Below are positions 1 to 8,688 of a stretch of 36,534 bases of DNA, piece after piece (position 1 is the stretch's first letter; each line of letters opens with the position of its first letter). Position numbers and translations under genes: made by a program. The stretch is from an uncultured Prevotellaceae bacterium (lineage in GTDB: Bacteria; Bacteroidota; Bacteroidia; Bacteroidales; Bacteroidaceae). The stretch lies in the NCBI GenBank assembly GCA_945828295.1, contig CALZQV010000005.1, positions 1-36,534 on the forward strand, given 5' to 3'. The notes beneath the pieces are model-generated. The model did no database searches and was not told where the DNA came from. It was given only the letters and a program-made list of their open reading frames with translations.

Positions 1-26
1 CCAGAAATAATAACTACATATATAAT

Positions 27-76
27 AAAAACTCAGCCCTCGGAAATTGATCAAACTTTCGGGGGCTGAGTTTTTA
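27..76. terminator. Bidirectional intrinsic terminator
   Basis: An inverted repeat with arms AAAACTCAGCCCTCGGAAA and TTTCGGGGGCTGAGTTTT (one or two mismatches) surrounds a short loop. It has A-runs on its left and T-runs on its right, so a U-tract follows the hairpin in both directions. It lies about 80 bp past the ddh stop and would end ddh transcripts on the minus strand and any plus-strand transcript entering from the left. Confidence 0.85.
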
Positions 77-155
77 GAAAATCTTCTTTACAATCCAAGA
101 ATTGCTTATACGCAATTGCATGAAGTCATATCCTAAGGTGGGTTTTGGGTGAGGG

Positions 156-1055
156 TCAGACGAGGTGGCGGATGATGTCTTCGCGATTGCCGGGCAAGTA
201 GTCGATAACGGGAATTTCAATCATCGTGTAGCAACCGGGCTGCTGACGCATGGAGGCGCGGGCCACGTTGACGAGCACCTGGGCCGTCAGAGCGGGGTTG
301 TTAATCTTCATGTTGAACTCGAAGAGCTGATTGTGGGTCTGGCCGCTGACTCCCTTGCGCACGAGGTTAACGCCGTGGCCCACATCGTTGAGCGCATCGA
401 CGCTATCTACCTGGAATACGTGGGTCTCGTCGGAGGCAAAGTAGGGGTCGGCCTTGATGGCACGCGTAACTTCGTCGAGGTCGGCGCCTTCCTCCAGCTC
501 GACATACACCATGCGGCGATGGATGCCTTGGCCAACGGGGATGGTCATCGACAGGGCGTCCTTGACACCGGCCTTCGAACGCACGCAAACGCTGTGGCCC
601 ATCGAGCGTCCGGGGCCGAAGTTGGTGTAGGAGATGCCTTTGGGAGCCAGGCTCTCCATAAGGGTGCGCACGACGCTGTCGCTTCCCGGATCCCAGCCGG
701 CAGAGATGATGCTCACGGCCCCACCCTTCTTGGCAGCCTCGTCGAGCGAACGGCGCAAGTCGACAATCTGGGTGTGGATGTCGAACGAGTCGACCGTGTT
801 GATTCCCTTGGCCAGATACTGCTTGGCATATTCCTCTACGCTGCGCGTGGGCGTTGCCAGTATGGCCACGTCGACCTTGCCCAGCTCGTCGATATCCTTA
901 ACAACCTTGTATCCCTCAAGTTCCTTGGGCAGGTTTTCGGCACCCTTGCGGCGCACGATGCCTGCTATTTCCATGTCCGGCGCTTCGAGCAAAGCCTGAA
1001 GGGCATACTTTCCGATGTTGCCATATCCAACGATGGCTACTTTGATTTTTTCCAT
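156..1055 (-). CDS. ddh: meso-diaminopimelate D-dehydrogenase
   Basis: Cytoplasmic enzyme that makes meso-diaminopimelate in one step from tetrahydrodipicolinate, ammonia and NADPH, feeding lysine and peptidoglycan synthesis and bypassing the acylated DapD/E/F route. The 299-residue length is normal for the family. A Rossmann motif GYGNIG sits at residues 10-15, and the family stretches SAGWDPGSDS and NFGPGRSMGHS are present in mid-protein. The ATG at 1055 gives the expected N-terminus MEKIKVAIVGYG. It lies 60 bp downstream of the exported peptidase gene on the same strand and ends before a strong terminator. No separate promoter is obvious, so co-transcription with the peptidase is possible. 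I am confident of the family from the overall sequence. Confidence 0.9.
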   Translation of the reverse strand: MEKIKVAIVGYGNIGKYALQALLEAPDMEIAGIVRRKGAENLPKELEGYKVVKDIDELGKVDVAILATPTRSVEEYAKQYLAKGINTVDSFDIHTQIVDLRRSLDEAAKKGGAVSIISAGWDPGSDSVVRTLMESLAPKGISYTNFGPGRSMGHSVCVRSKAGVKDALSMTIPVGQGIHRRMVYVELEEGADLDEVTRAIKADPYFASDETHVFQVDSVDALNDVGHGVNLVRKGVSGQTHNQLFEFNMKINNPALTAQVLVNVARASMRQQPGCYTMIEIPVIDYLPGNREDIIRHLV

Positions 1056-1115
1056 AATACCTATTATTTAATAACTGTTATTACTTTCTGGGTTAGCGTT
1101 GTGTCTCATGACTGT

Positions 1116-2510
1116 TCATTCCTCTTCCTGGAACATGGGGTCCCATGCGGGCAGGCGGATGGGCTTCTGCTTAAGCAGGGCGAGGATGTTTTCGGGAATG
1201 TACTTCTTGTTCACCACGACGCGGAACATGTATTCGCGGAACCACTGGTCGGTCATAATGAGATGGCCGGCATAGCCGTAGGTGGGGCCCCACGAGTTTT
1301 CAACCTTCCACTTCGTGGGTCGTCCGTTTTTGTCGAGGTCTACTGCCACGAGGGTCATGGCGTGGCTCGAGCCCGAGTCGTGGGTCTGGATGCGCTGGCG
1401 CTTGTCCATCGAGAACGTGGTGCCAAAGAGGTCGTCATAGTCGTAGTTGTTGATGTCGAGGAGTCCGTTGGTGCGGTTCAGCTGCTTGCCCACGTCGCAA
1501 GAGAAATACATGGGCACACTGTCGCGCAGCGAGGCGATGGCCAAGGGCGCAAGGTCGTTGATGTCGAGGTTCAGGTAGAGCCAGTTGTGACCTTCGTAGA
1601 CGTGGCGGTCCATGTCAATCTCATATACCTTATTATAAGGGCGGCTGGGGTCGTTCATGAGCATGACGTAGTCGGCATTGAGGTCTTCGTCCGGAGCACA
1701 CACTTCCTTGTAGAACGACATAGGCGTATATGACTTGGGCTCGCCCAGCAGCTTGCCGTTCTTGTCCTTGGGGGCCCAGGTGAACTGCTTCACGGGCTGG
1801 CCGTAGGCAATAGTGAGCATTCGGTAAATGACCTTCATCTGTTCCATCTTGTAAGCCTCGAGCGCAGCCACGCTCTCGCCTTGCGCTGCCTTTTCACGCA
1901 GGTTGATGGCAATCTCGCGCAACTTGCGTTTCAGGTGGCTGTTGAATTCGCTGGTGTTGTTGGCAATGTAGGTCTCGGGCATGACATCCTTGGGCACCAG
2001 ACCGTATTTCGTTACCAGGTCGGCCACGCCCGTGTAGGTGCCACCGTCGCTCAGCGGATTGCTCATCAGCCACTGCACCTGCTGTGCGTCGATGTCCTGC
2101 TTGCGGGTGTCGATGATGCCCTGGAGGAAGAGGTTACTCTTTTCCAGCTGGTCGTAGAAGAAAAGGTAGACGTGGCTGAACATGAAGTTTTCAATCTTCA
2201 GATTCTTCATGGCTCGCTGGCGCAGGACATTGGTGCCCGTGAACAACCAGCAGCGGCCCGAGCTCTCCTGGTTCGTGATGCCTGAGTTCTTCACTTCCAC
2301 CGAAAACCACGTGTCGAGGGCTTGGGGGTTGCCTGGCACAAGCGTCATCTTGTTGATGGATACGGATTGGATGGCATTGCGCAAGGCGCGCTCGGCACTG
2401 CTGCTTTCGCTTTGTTTTTCCAACTGGTTCAAAACTTCGGGGGTGATTGTCTGTTGGGCGCTCAAGGTTCCGCAGCACAACAGAGAGAAAACTAATAATA
2501 TACCTTTCAT
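1116..2510 (-). CDS. pepC: Exported C1B cysteine peptidase (aminopeptidase C / bleomycin hydrolase family)
   Basis: Papain-fold peptidase of the bleomycin hydrolase family, 464 residues from the chosen start. The catalytic Cys is in SSGRCWLF (C87), the His in SSHAMTL (H383) and the Asn in VENSWG (N405), so the triad is intact. Unlike the cytosolic enzymes of Firmicutes and eukaryotes, it begins with a signal peptide (MKGILLVFSLLCCGTLSA), so it should act in the periplasm or at the outer membrane. The open frame can be extended 7 codons to a TTG at 2531, but that codon lies inside a -7 promoter box; the ATG at 2510 begins the signal peptide directly and is preferred. ddh follows 60 bp downstream. 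The role is probably peptide trimming in a peptide-using anaerobe (inference). Confidence 0.88.
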   Translation of the reverse strand: MKGILLVFSLLCCGTLSAQQTITPEVLNQLEKQSESSSAERALRNAIQSVSINKMTLVPGNPQALDTWFSVEVKNSGITNQESSGRCWLFTGTNVLRQRAMKNLKIENFMFSHVYLFFYDQLEKSNLFLQGIIDTRKQDIDAQQVQWLMSNPLSDGGTYTGVADLVTKYGLVPKDVMPETYIANNTSEFNSHLKRKLREIAINLREKAAQGESVAALEAYKMEQMKVIYRMLTIAYGQPVKQFTWAPKDKNGKLLGEPKSYTPMSFYKEVCAPDEDLNADYVMLMNDPSRPYNKVYEIDMDRHVYEGHNWLYLNLDINDLAPLAIASLRDSVPMYFSCDVGKQLNRTNGLLDINNYDYDDLFGTTFSMDKRQRIQTHDSGSSHAMTLVAVDLDKNGRPTKWKVENSWGPTYGYAGHLIMTDQWFREYMFRVVVNKKYIPENILALLKQKPIRLPAWDPMFQEEE

Positions 2511-2528
2511 AATGCTATGATTTTGTTG

Positions 2529-2536
2529 CAAAATTA
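2529..2536 (-). promoter_or_regulatory. Bacteroidetes -7 box for the exported peptidase
   Basis: On the minus strand this reads TAATTTTG, a full match to the Bacteroidetes consensus TAnnTTTG. It lies 18 bp upstream of the ATG at 2510. I see no good TTTG at the usual -33 position. It covers the alternative TTG start and argues against it. Confidence 0.6.
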
Positions 2537-2703
2537 ATACATTTTGTCAATACTACCATTAAATAATGTTTTTATTTGTAATAAATTGACATTTTAGCCC
2601 CTCTTTGCTTCGCCTTTCTTGCCACAATGGCTCACTTTGGGAAATGTTTAGCCTTTTCTGTCAAAAACGGCCGTAAAAGGCGCTTCGAATCGGCTTTTTT
2701 GTG

Positions 2704-2711
2704 TAATTTTG
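2704..2711 (+). promoter_or_regulatory. Bacteroidetes -7 box for nadB
   Basis: TAATTTTG matches TAnnTTTG 22 bp upstream of the nadB ATG. No clear -33 TTTG is found at 19-21 bp spacing. The divergent peptidase promoter is about 170 bp away in the same intergenic region. Confidence 0.6.
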
Positions 2712-2733
2712 CGCAAACTTAGCACAAGATACC

Positions 2734-4323
2734 ATGATACGTAAATTTGATTTTCTGATTATCGGCGGCGGTGTTGCCGGCATGAGTTATGCACTGAAGG
2801 CGGCTAACAGCAGGAAGGGCAAGGTTGCCCTGGTGTGTAAGACCACACTCGACGAAGCCAACACGGCAAAGGCGCAGGGCGGCATCGCATCGGTTACGAA
2901 CCTGAAGGTAGATAACTTCGAAAAGCACATCCAGGATACAATGGTTGCCGGCGACTTTATCAGCGACCCGCAGGCCGTGGAACAGGTGGTTCGCAACGCC
3001 CCAAAGGGTATTGAAGACTTAATCAAGTGGGGCGTGAACTTCGACAAAAAGGAAGACGGCGAGTTCGACTTGCACCGCGAGGGCGGACACTCCGAGTTCC
3101 GCATTCTGCACCATGCCGACGACACGGGCTTCGAAATACAGCGCGGACTGATGGAGGCCGTGCGGCGCAACAAACGTATCACGGTTCTTGAGAACCACTA
3201 TGCCGTGGAGATTATCACCCAGCACCACTTGGGCCGCGAGGTGAATCGCCACATGACCGACATCGAGTGCTATGGGGCCTACATTCTGGACCCCGACACA
3301 CAGAAGGTGGATACGTTTCTCAGCCGCGTGACACTGATGGCCACGGGAGGCACGGGAGCCGTCTATGCCACCACGTCGAACCCCAACATTGCCACTGGCG
3401 ACGGCATAGCCATGGTGTACCGCGCCAAGGGCATCGTCAAGGACATGGAGTTTGTGCAGTTCCACCCTACCGTTCTCTTCAACCCTGCCGAAACGCATCC
3501 TGCCTACCTCATTACCGAAGCCATGCGCGGCTATGGCGGCATACTGAAGCTGCCCAATGGCGAAGAGTTCATGCAGAAGTACGATAAGCGGCTGTCGCTG
3601 GCTCCGCGTGACATCGTGGCCCGCGCCATAGACCGCGAGATGAAGATTCACGGCATAGACCACGTGTGTCTCGACGTGACCCACAAGGATCCCGACGAAA
3701 CGCGCCACCACTTTCCGAATATCTATGCCAAGTGCCTATCCATCGGCATCGACATCACGAAGCAGATGATTCCCGTTTGTCCCTCGGCCCACTACATGTG
3801 CGGAGGCATTAAGGTGGACCTTAACGGCGAGTCGACCATCCATCGCCTATACGCCGTGGGCGAATGTTCGTGCACGGGACTGCACGGCGGCAACCGCCTG
3901 GCATCGAACTCGCTTATCGAAGCCGTCGTCTATGCCGACGCTGCGGCCAAGCACTCGCTTGAGCACATCGATGAGTATAGCTTCAACGACCAAGTGCCCG
4001 AGTGGAACGACGAAGGCACGATGTCGAACGAAGAGAAGGTGCTCATTGCCCAGGACATGAAGGAAGTGGGACAGATTATGTCGAACTACGTGGGCATTGT
4101 CAGAAGCGACCTTCGCCTGCACCGCGCCTGGACACGACTCGACCTCCTGTACGAAGAGACGGAGGAACTCTTCAAGCGCGTGAAGCCCACGAAGGACATC
4201 TGTGAGCTGCGCAACATGATTAACGTGGGTTATCTTATCACACGCCAGGCCTTGGAGCGCAAGGAGAGCCGCGGACTGCACTATACCGTGGACTATCCCA
4301 AACACGCCTACGACCAGAAGTAA
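2734..4323 (+). CDS. nadB: L-aspartate oxidase
   Basis: FAD enzyme that oxidises L-aspartate to iminoaspartate, the first step of NAD synthesis; iminoaspartate passes to NadA, which is not in this window. Length is 529 residues. The FAD dinucleotide motif IIGGGVAGMSYA is at about residues 8-19. The succinate dehydrogenase/aspartate oxidase family signature HSEFRILHH, the QFHPTV motif, the PRDIVARAID segment with its active-site Arg, and SNSLIEAVV with the C-terminal helical domain are all present. In anaerobes NadB uses fumarate as electron acceptor, which fits a Bacteroidales host with a fumarate reductase-type SdhC at the other end of the window. It is a single-gene unit with its own -7 box, convergent with trkH. 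Confidence 0.93.
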   Translation: MIRKFDFLIIGGGVAGMSYALKAANSRKGKVALVCKTTLDEANTAKAQGGIASVTNLKVDNFEKHIQDTMVAGDFISDPQAVEQVVRNAPKGIEDLIKWGVNFDKKEDGEFDLHREGGHSEFRILHHADDTGFEIQRGLMEAVRRNKRITVLENHYAVEIITQHHLGREVNRHMTDIECYGAYILDPDTQKVDTFLSRVTLMATGGTGAVYATTSNPNIATGDGIAMVYRAKGIVKDMEFVQFHPTVLFNPAETHPAYLITEAMRGYGGILKLPNGEEFMQKYDKRLSLAPRDIVARAIDREMKIHGIDHVCLDVTHKDPDETRHHFPNIYAKCLSIGIDITKQMIPVCPSAHYMCGGIKVDLNGESTIHRLYAVGECSCTGLHGGNRLASNSLIEAVVYADAAAKHSLEHIDEYSFNDQVPEWNDEGTMSNEEKVLIAQDMKEVGQIMSNYVGIVRSDLRLHRAWTRLDLLYEETEELFKRVKPTKDICELRNMINVGYLITRQALERKESRGLHYTVDYPKHAYDQK

Positions 4324-4350
4324 TCCTTAAGATTTATTGTAGCCTTGCCG

Positions 4351-4377
4351 CGGGCTGGCCGAAACTTGGCTGGCCCG
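4351..4377. terminator. Possible hairpin between convergent nadB and trkH
   Basis: CGGGCTGGCC and GGCTGGCCCG can form a 10-bp stem with two G-U pairs around a 7-nt loop, directly after the trkH stop and 27 bp after the nadB stop. No T-run follows on either strand, so intrinsic termination is uncertain. Confidence 0.35.
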
Positions 4378-5868
4378 TCAGAGGCGCCATGCCTTGGGCA
4401 TAAAGAGGAAGAGGACGGTGAATATCTCGAGACGGCCGACGAGCATCAGGAAACTCAGGAATACCTTAGCGGCCGGCGAAACGGCAACAAAGTTGCCTGC
4501 AGGACCCAGTTCGCCCAGCGCCGGTCCCGTGTTGCCAAGACTCGTGACAACGGCTCCGAAGGCCGTCGTGAGGTCGTAACCCATGAACATCGTCATCAGG
4601 GCGCAACTCAGCACCAGGATAAATACGTAGATTACCAGGAACGACATCACACGGCGAATGTGCTGTTCGGCAATGACGCGCCCGTTGAACTTGATGCTGA
4701 TGACAGCGTGAGGGTGGAGATGGGTGCGGAACTCGCGGAAGGCATACTTCAGGTATATGATGATGCGCATCATTTTTACGCCTCCTGCCGTGCTCATCGT
4801 GCAACCTCCGACTATCATCATGATGACGGTGGGCATCCAGAATGGTGTGCCCCAACCCACGTAGTCGTAGATTTCACTCTGGAATCCGCTGGAACTGATG
4901 ATGCTGGCCACGTGGAACAGGCTTGTGCGGAACACTTCTTCACCGCTTTGGGGAACGGCCACGCTGCCGTCGAATGTCGTGAAGCGGAACAGCAGGCAGA
5001 ACACGGCCACCAGGCCGACAACGGTGAACAGGAATCCCCGAACCTCCTCGTTCTTCATGCATTCGCGCACGCGCCATATAGATAAATAGTAGTAGAGGCC
5101 GAAGTTGATAGCGCAAATGAGCATGAAGACGGCGCAGACATATTCGATGTAGGCTGAGTGGAAGTAGCCAATGTTTGCCGTGTGGGTGCCGAAACCTCCC
5201 GTGGACACGGTGGACAGGGAATAGCATAGCGCGTCGAACAGGCCCATGGGGCCCACCCAATACATAAAGGTGCACAGGGCGGTGAGCACAAGGTAGATGA
5301 GCAGCAGGCGACGCGACGTGGCACCAATCTTCGGTTGCAGGCGGTTGATGGTGAGACACGACACCTCCGCTATGAACATCGTGGAGTTCTTGAGGTCCTT
5401 CACGGGTAGAATCGCAAACGAGAACACGACGATACCCAGACCGCCCATCCATTGCGTCAGGCTGCGCCACAGCAGGATGCCGTGCGGCATTGCCTCAATG
5501 TCGGGAATTGCTGTCGCACCCATCGCGGTGAAGCCACTCATCGTCTCGAAGTAGGCGCTCGCTATGTCGATGTCGAGGCCTTCGTATAGAATGTAGGGCA
5601 GCATGCCGAAGGCTGAAAACACCACCCATGTCAGTCCTACGATGATATAGGCTCCCCCGCGCGACAGTTGCTTCGTCGTCCTGCCTAATTTGGTGTGGCC
5701 ATACGACGTGAGCAGCGTTCCGCAGGCGAAGGTGATTAAGGTTGTCCAAAGCAGCGCTTTCCAGTCGCTCTCGCCCGCCGTGTGGTGGTAATAGAGAGCA
5801 ACCAGCGTGGTGAAGCCCATAAATAGGCTCTCCATGGTAAGCAACATGCCAAATATGCTCTTCTTCAT
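4378..5868 (-). CDS. trkH: TrkH/KtrB-family potassium uptake protein
   Basis: Inner-membrane potassium channel-like transporter of 496 residues with about ten or more membrane segments. The four quasi-repeated pore loops can be seen in order: TMSGFTAMGAT, STVSTGGFGTH, SIISSSGFQSE and TSLGNTGPALG. Each carries the Gly of the selectivity filter. Family members normally need a cytoplasmic RCK partner (TrkA or KtrA) that binds nucleotides and gates the pore; none is encoded here, so it must be elsewhere. The start is 12 bp after the stop of the radical SAM gene, so the two are very probably co-transcribed from the promoter at 6655-6686. No functional link between the two is known to me. Confidence 0.92.
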   Translation of the reverse strand: MKKSIFGMLLTMESLFMGFTTLVALYYHHTAGESDWKALLWTTLITFACGTLLTSYGHTKLGRTTKQLSRGGAYIIVGLTWVVFSAFGMLPYILYEGLDIDIASAYFETMSGFTAMGATAIPDIEAMPHGILLWRSLTQWMGGLGIVVFSFAILPVKDLKNSTMFIAEVSCLTINRLQPKIGATSRRLLLIYLVLTALCTFMYWVGPMGLFDALCYSLSTVSTGGFGTHTANIGYFHSAYIEYVCAVFMLICAINFGLYYYLSIWRVRECMKNEEVRGFLFTVVGLVAVFCLLFRFTTFDGSVAVPQSGEEVFRTSLFHVASIISSSGFQSEIYDYVGWGTPFWMPTVIMMIVGGCTMSTAGGVKMMRIIIYLKYAFREFRTHLHPHAVISIKFNGRVIAEQHIRRVMSFLVIYVFILVLSCALMTMFMGYDLTTAFGAVVTSLGNTGPALGELGPAGNFVAVSPAAKVFLSFLMLVGRLEIFTVLFLFMPKAWRL

Positions 5869-5880
5869 TTCTTTTCCTGG

Positions 5881-6645
5881 CTAATACGATACGCTGCAGT
5901 CGAAACCTGCCTCCCTTACGCGCCGGGCTATGCTGTCGAGTACGTCAGCCCTCGCCTTCTCCAAACCGCTGACTGGCGTTTCGCGGGCAACGGTGTAGAT
6001 CATAACCTGGCGCGGCTTTATGCGATGCAGGGCTTCCAGCCATGGTGATACGTACTCCTCGCCCGTGTTGTCCATGCCCATGCCGGTTAAAAACATCGTC
6101 TGGATGATGACCTTGGGACTCATCTCTGCCAGGTGGCCGATGATGGCCGCCACGTCGTAGTGGCCCTGCGGGCGGTCGAGGCGGCGGATGTAGTCTGCCG
6201 ACACGGTGTCGAGCTTCATGATAGGATTATCGGTGCGGAGCAGCGCCTCGCGCACTGCTGCACTGGATACTCGTGTGCTATTGCTCAGCACGGAAATCTT
6301 GGCTTCGGGGAAATATTTATCGCGAAGGCCGATAACGTCGTCCACAATCTCGGGGAACAGGGGATGGAGCGTGGGTTCACCGTTACCGGCAAAGGTCAGT
6401 ACGTCGGGCCGGGGCCCCTCGTTTTGCATCTTAATCAACTGGCTTTCAAGTGCGCTGCTCACTTCCTGACGCGTAGGGAGCGGTGCCTTGGCACGTCGTT
6501 CTTCGTTCAGCCCGCACTCACAATAGATGCAGTCAAACGAACACCATTTTCCGTCGGAAGGTAATAAGTTGATACCCAGCGACACACCAAGGCGCCTGCT
6601 ATGCACGGGACCGAATATTGGCGACGGATAGACAATTGTACTCAT
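5881..6645 (-). CDS. Radical SAM protein, TYW1/COG0731-like
   Basis: Radical SAM enzyme of 254 residues from the ATG at 6645. The iron-sulfur cluster motif has the canonical C-x3-C-x2-C spacing (C35, C39, C42 in CSFDCIYC), followed by a TFAGNGEPTLHP stretch that is the SAM-binding GGE-like motif. N-terminal FGPVHSRRLG and SLGINLLP are typical of the COG0731 group distantly related to the wybutosine enzyme TYW1. The substrate is unknown, and bacterial members should not be assumed to make wybutosine. An upstream in-frame TTG (6657) lies inside the -7 box, so the ATG is chosen. It heads a two-gene unit with trkH. Confidence 0.85.
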   Translation of the reverse strand: MSTIVYPSPIFGPVHSRRLGVSLGINLLPSDGKWCSFDCIYCECGLNEERRAKAPLPTRQEVSSALESQLIKMQNEGPRPDVLTFAGNGEPTLHPLFPEIVDDVIGLRDKYFPEAKISVLSNSTRVSSAAVREALLRTDNPIMKLDTVSADYIRRLDRPQGHYDVAAIIGHLAEMSPKVIIQTMFLTGMGMDNTGEEYVSPWLEALHRIKPRQVMIYTVARETPVSGLEKARADVLDSIARRVREAGFDCSVSY

Positions 6646-6654
6646 ATTCAGCGG

Positions 6655-6686
6655 CAAAGTTAATGCAAAGCAAATAAAAAGGCAAA
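6655..6686 (-). promoter_or_regulatory. Promoter of the radical SAM-trkH unit (TTTG-N20-TAACTTTG)
   Basis: On the minus strand TTTG (6683-6686) is followed after exactly 20 bp by TAACTTTG (6655-6662), a full Bacteroidetes primary sigma-factor promoter. The -7 box ends only 9 bp before the ATG at 6645, so the transcript would have almost no leader. Confidence 0.8.
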
Positions 6687-6711
6687 TTTTCGGGCAGCAA
6701 ATAGGCTATTG

Positions 6712-8688
6712 TCATATCCTCAGCCTGAGCTGAAGGGTGATGTCGTTCTTCCAGGGACTGCGGATTTGTTGCATGCCATTGCCTTGGGTGTTGCGGTCGA
6801 AAAAGTGTGTCAGGCCGTAAAGTACCTCGGCCATGAGACGCTTCTTCCACAGGGCAAACTTGCCGGTTGCCACAAGTCGCAGGCCCTTTCCGAAAAGGGA
6901 GGGGAAGTGGAACTGGTCGCTCACCACGGGCTCGTATTGAAAGATGCGTGTGTCGTAGTTTGGGGTACGAAAATAGGAAAGCAGAGCCGACGTCTGTGCC
7001 CATTTCTTTTCGTAGCGCAGGCGCTGTGACAGGGAGATGCCCGTGCCGCGACTCCTGAGAGAGTGGAGGTTGAAGGTGGACTGCAGTTGCCACGACTTGC
7101 CTTGGCGGCGCGTATATTGCAGGCGCAGGCGGTTGTGGACCTCCATCTTGTCGTAGCGCTCCTTGCGTTTCAGCTGAAAGCGGACAAGGAGGGTGTTGCG
7201 CCTGCGTATGGTGTATTCGGCTCGCACACTGCCCTCCTGACCGCGACTGCTGTGGGTGAGACTATAGCGCGGCCAGGGGTTGTAGAAGAAGTCGGCGTAG
7301 GCCGTGACATTCAAAGCGTCGGCGGGCATTGCGTCAAGTCGCAGTGTTGCCCCGCTTTCGTTCTGGGCGTTGCTGTTCTCGGAGAGTGCCGAAGCGTAGA
7401 ATGAATAGTAGCGATAGGAATAGAAGCGGTAGGAGGCGCTCAGCGTGTAGCGAGGCGATATCTTCCAGCTGGCACGCTCAAGGGTTGCCCAGCCGCCCTG
7501 CTCGGTGCTGTAGGCCGTCTCGCCGCCAAGACTGAACCACAGGCTCTTGTAGCTGTAGTTGATGCCCACGATGCCAAAGTTGCTGCCCGCAGGGTATATC
7601 TGGCGATAGACTTCGGTGCCCGGCTTCAGCTTGCGGTTGAAGTGTTGGTAGTAGCCAGTCGTTCCCAGGCGCAGGCCCTTGTGCTTCCATGTCAGATTGG
7701 CACCCGCTGAGGTGCTCACGAGGTTGTGTTTCATTTCCATTTCCTTGTCGGTGCGATGCAAGCCCGAGGTTTGTATGGTGCGGACGGTGCCGTCGGCGTT
7801 GAGCGAGGCGTCGTGTTGGCGTGCCGACAACCACGTCGAGAGTTCCACCTCCCCAAAGCGAAGTGTGGCGGCTGCTCCGCGCAGGTAATTCACTTCGTCC
7901 ATGCCGCGTTTGGCTCGCAGTCCTTGGCTGGGCTGATCCATCAGGCTCGACTTGCCTGTTGCGAACCCGCCGTTGTTGATTACCAGCCCTTCGCCGAAGC
8001 CTACTTTGTAGTCACCCGCAACGGCCGTGCGCAGGCAGCCCATGTCGCGAACCATCAGCCAGAAGCCATAGCTGTCCCATCCGCGATTGTTGCGGAAGGG
8101 CTCGCCTGGGTCTTTTTCTGCCGTTGCGCCAAGGTCGAGCCGGTTATGGCTGCTCAGCCGATAGCGAATCTTGTGGTAGAGGGGATTACCATTGTAACCT
8201 CCGGATTGGGGGGAGTAACTATACCCGTCGCGATAATATAGGGGTAGGTCGATGCGTGACGAAACCTCGTGGTGTGCCTCGCGGAGCAGCGACTTCAGGG
8301 TGAGGGTGTCATGCCGCACGAAAACGGAAGGGTCGGCATGAAGGAACAGCGACAGATAGCGCCGTGTCTTGGAGTCGACCGACGGGATTGCCATCAGCTC
8401 ACTGAGCGATCGCATGCCACGATGGAGAAAGATGTAGGTATGAATCTCCTCGATTTGCTCGTCGGAGAGAAAGGGTATCTGACTCAGTTGTTCGCGTGTG
8501 GCTGTGTTGATGTCCAGGGGATGGGCTGCCAGCTCGGCCAGTTCTTCCATGTGGTCGGTCCATCCTTGTTGCTCGGCATATTCGTCGTCGCCGACCTCCT
8601 CGACAAAGTCTTGCCAGGTCATCGTCGACTGCCCTCTCGCCTGCCCTATGGCCACGATGAATGTGGCAATGATGATGCTCAGTCTCAC
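6712..8688 (-). CDS. Secreted helix-hairpin-helix protein with probable outer-membrane beta-barrel
   Basis: Protein of 658 residues with a short signal peptide (about residues 1-19, ending QARG). Residues about 55-115 hold tandem ComEA-like helix-hairpin-helix motifs (LDINTATREQL, then MRSLSELMAIPSV). The remaining ~500 residues are rich in alternating Tyr/Arg/Ser strands and end in LRLRI, like an outer-membrane barrel. Similar helix-hairpin-helix/barrel proteins are common and uncharacterised in Bacteroidetes; involvement in DNA binding or uptake at the surface would be a guess. The start is a GTG at 8688 that overlaps the stop of the upstream 68-residue gene as GTGA, which indicates translational coupling in an operon led by mutS. 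Confidence 0.75.
   Translation of the reverse strand: MRLSIIIATFIVAIGQARGQSTMTWQDFVEEVGDDEYAEQQGWTDHMEELAELAAHPLDINTATREQLSQIPFLSDEQIEEIHTYIFLHRGMRSLSELMAIPSVDSKTRRYLSLFLHADPSVFVRHDTLTLKSLLREAHHEVSSRIDLPLYYRDGYSYSPQSGGYNGNPLYHKIRYRLSSHNRLDLGATAEKDPGEPFRNNRGWDSYGFWLMVRDMGCLRTAVAGDYKVGFGEGLVINNGGFATGKSSLMDQPSQGLRAKRGMDEVNYLRGAAATLRFGEVELSTWLSARQHDASLNADGTVRTIQTSGLHRTDKEMEMKHNLVSTSAGANLTWKHKGLRLGTTGYYQHFNRKLKPGTEVYRQIYPAGSNFGIVGINYSYKSLWFSLGGETAYSTEQGGWATLERASWKISPRYTLSASYRFYSYRYYSFYASALSENSNAQNESGATLRLDAMPADALNVTAYADFFYNPWPRYSLTHSSRGQEGSVRAEYTIRRRNTLLVRFQLKRKERYDKMEVHNRLRLQYTRRQGKSWQLQSTFNLHSLRSRGTGISLSQRLRYEKKWAQTSALLSYFRTPNYDTRIFQYEPVVSDQFHFPSLFGKGLRLVATGKFALWKKRLMAEVLYGLTHFFDRNTQGNGMQQIRSPWKNDITLQLRLRI

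Noticed and set aside
165-1733. 522-residue plus-strand open frame across ddh and the peptidase
   Set aside because: It is antisense to two well-supported genes and spans their junction, with His/Val-rich composition typical of the complement of GC-rich coding DNA.
4904-4919. parS-like CTGGCCACGTGGAACA in trkH
   Set aside because: Only one half-site fits; four mismatches to the parS consensus.
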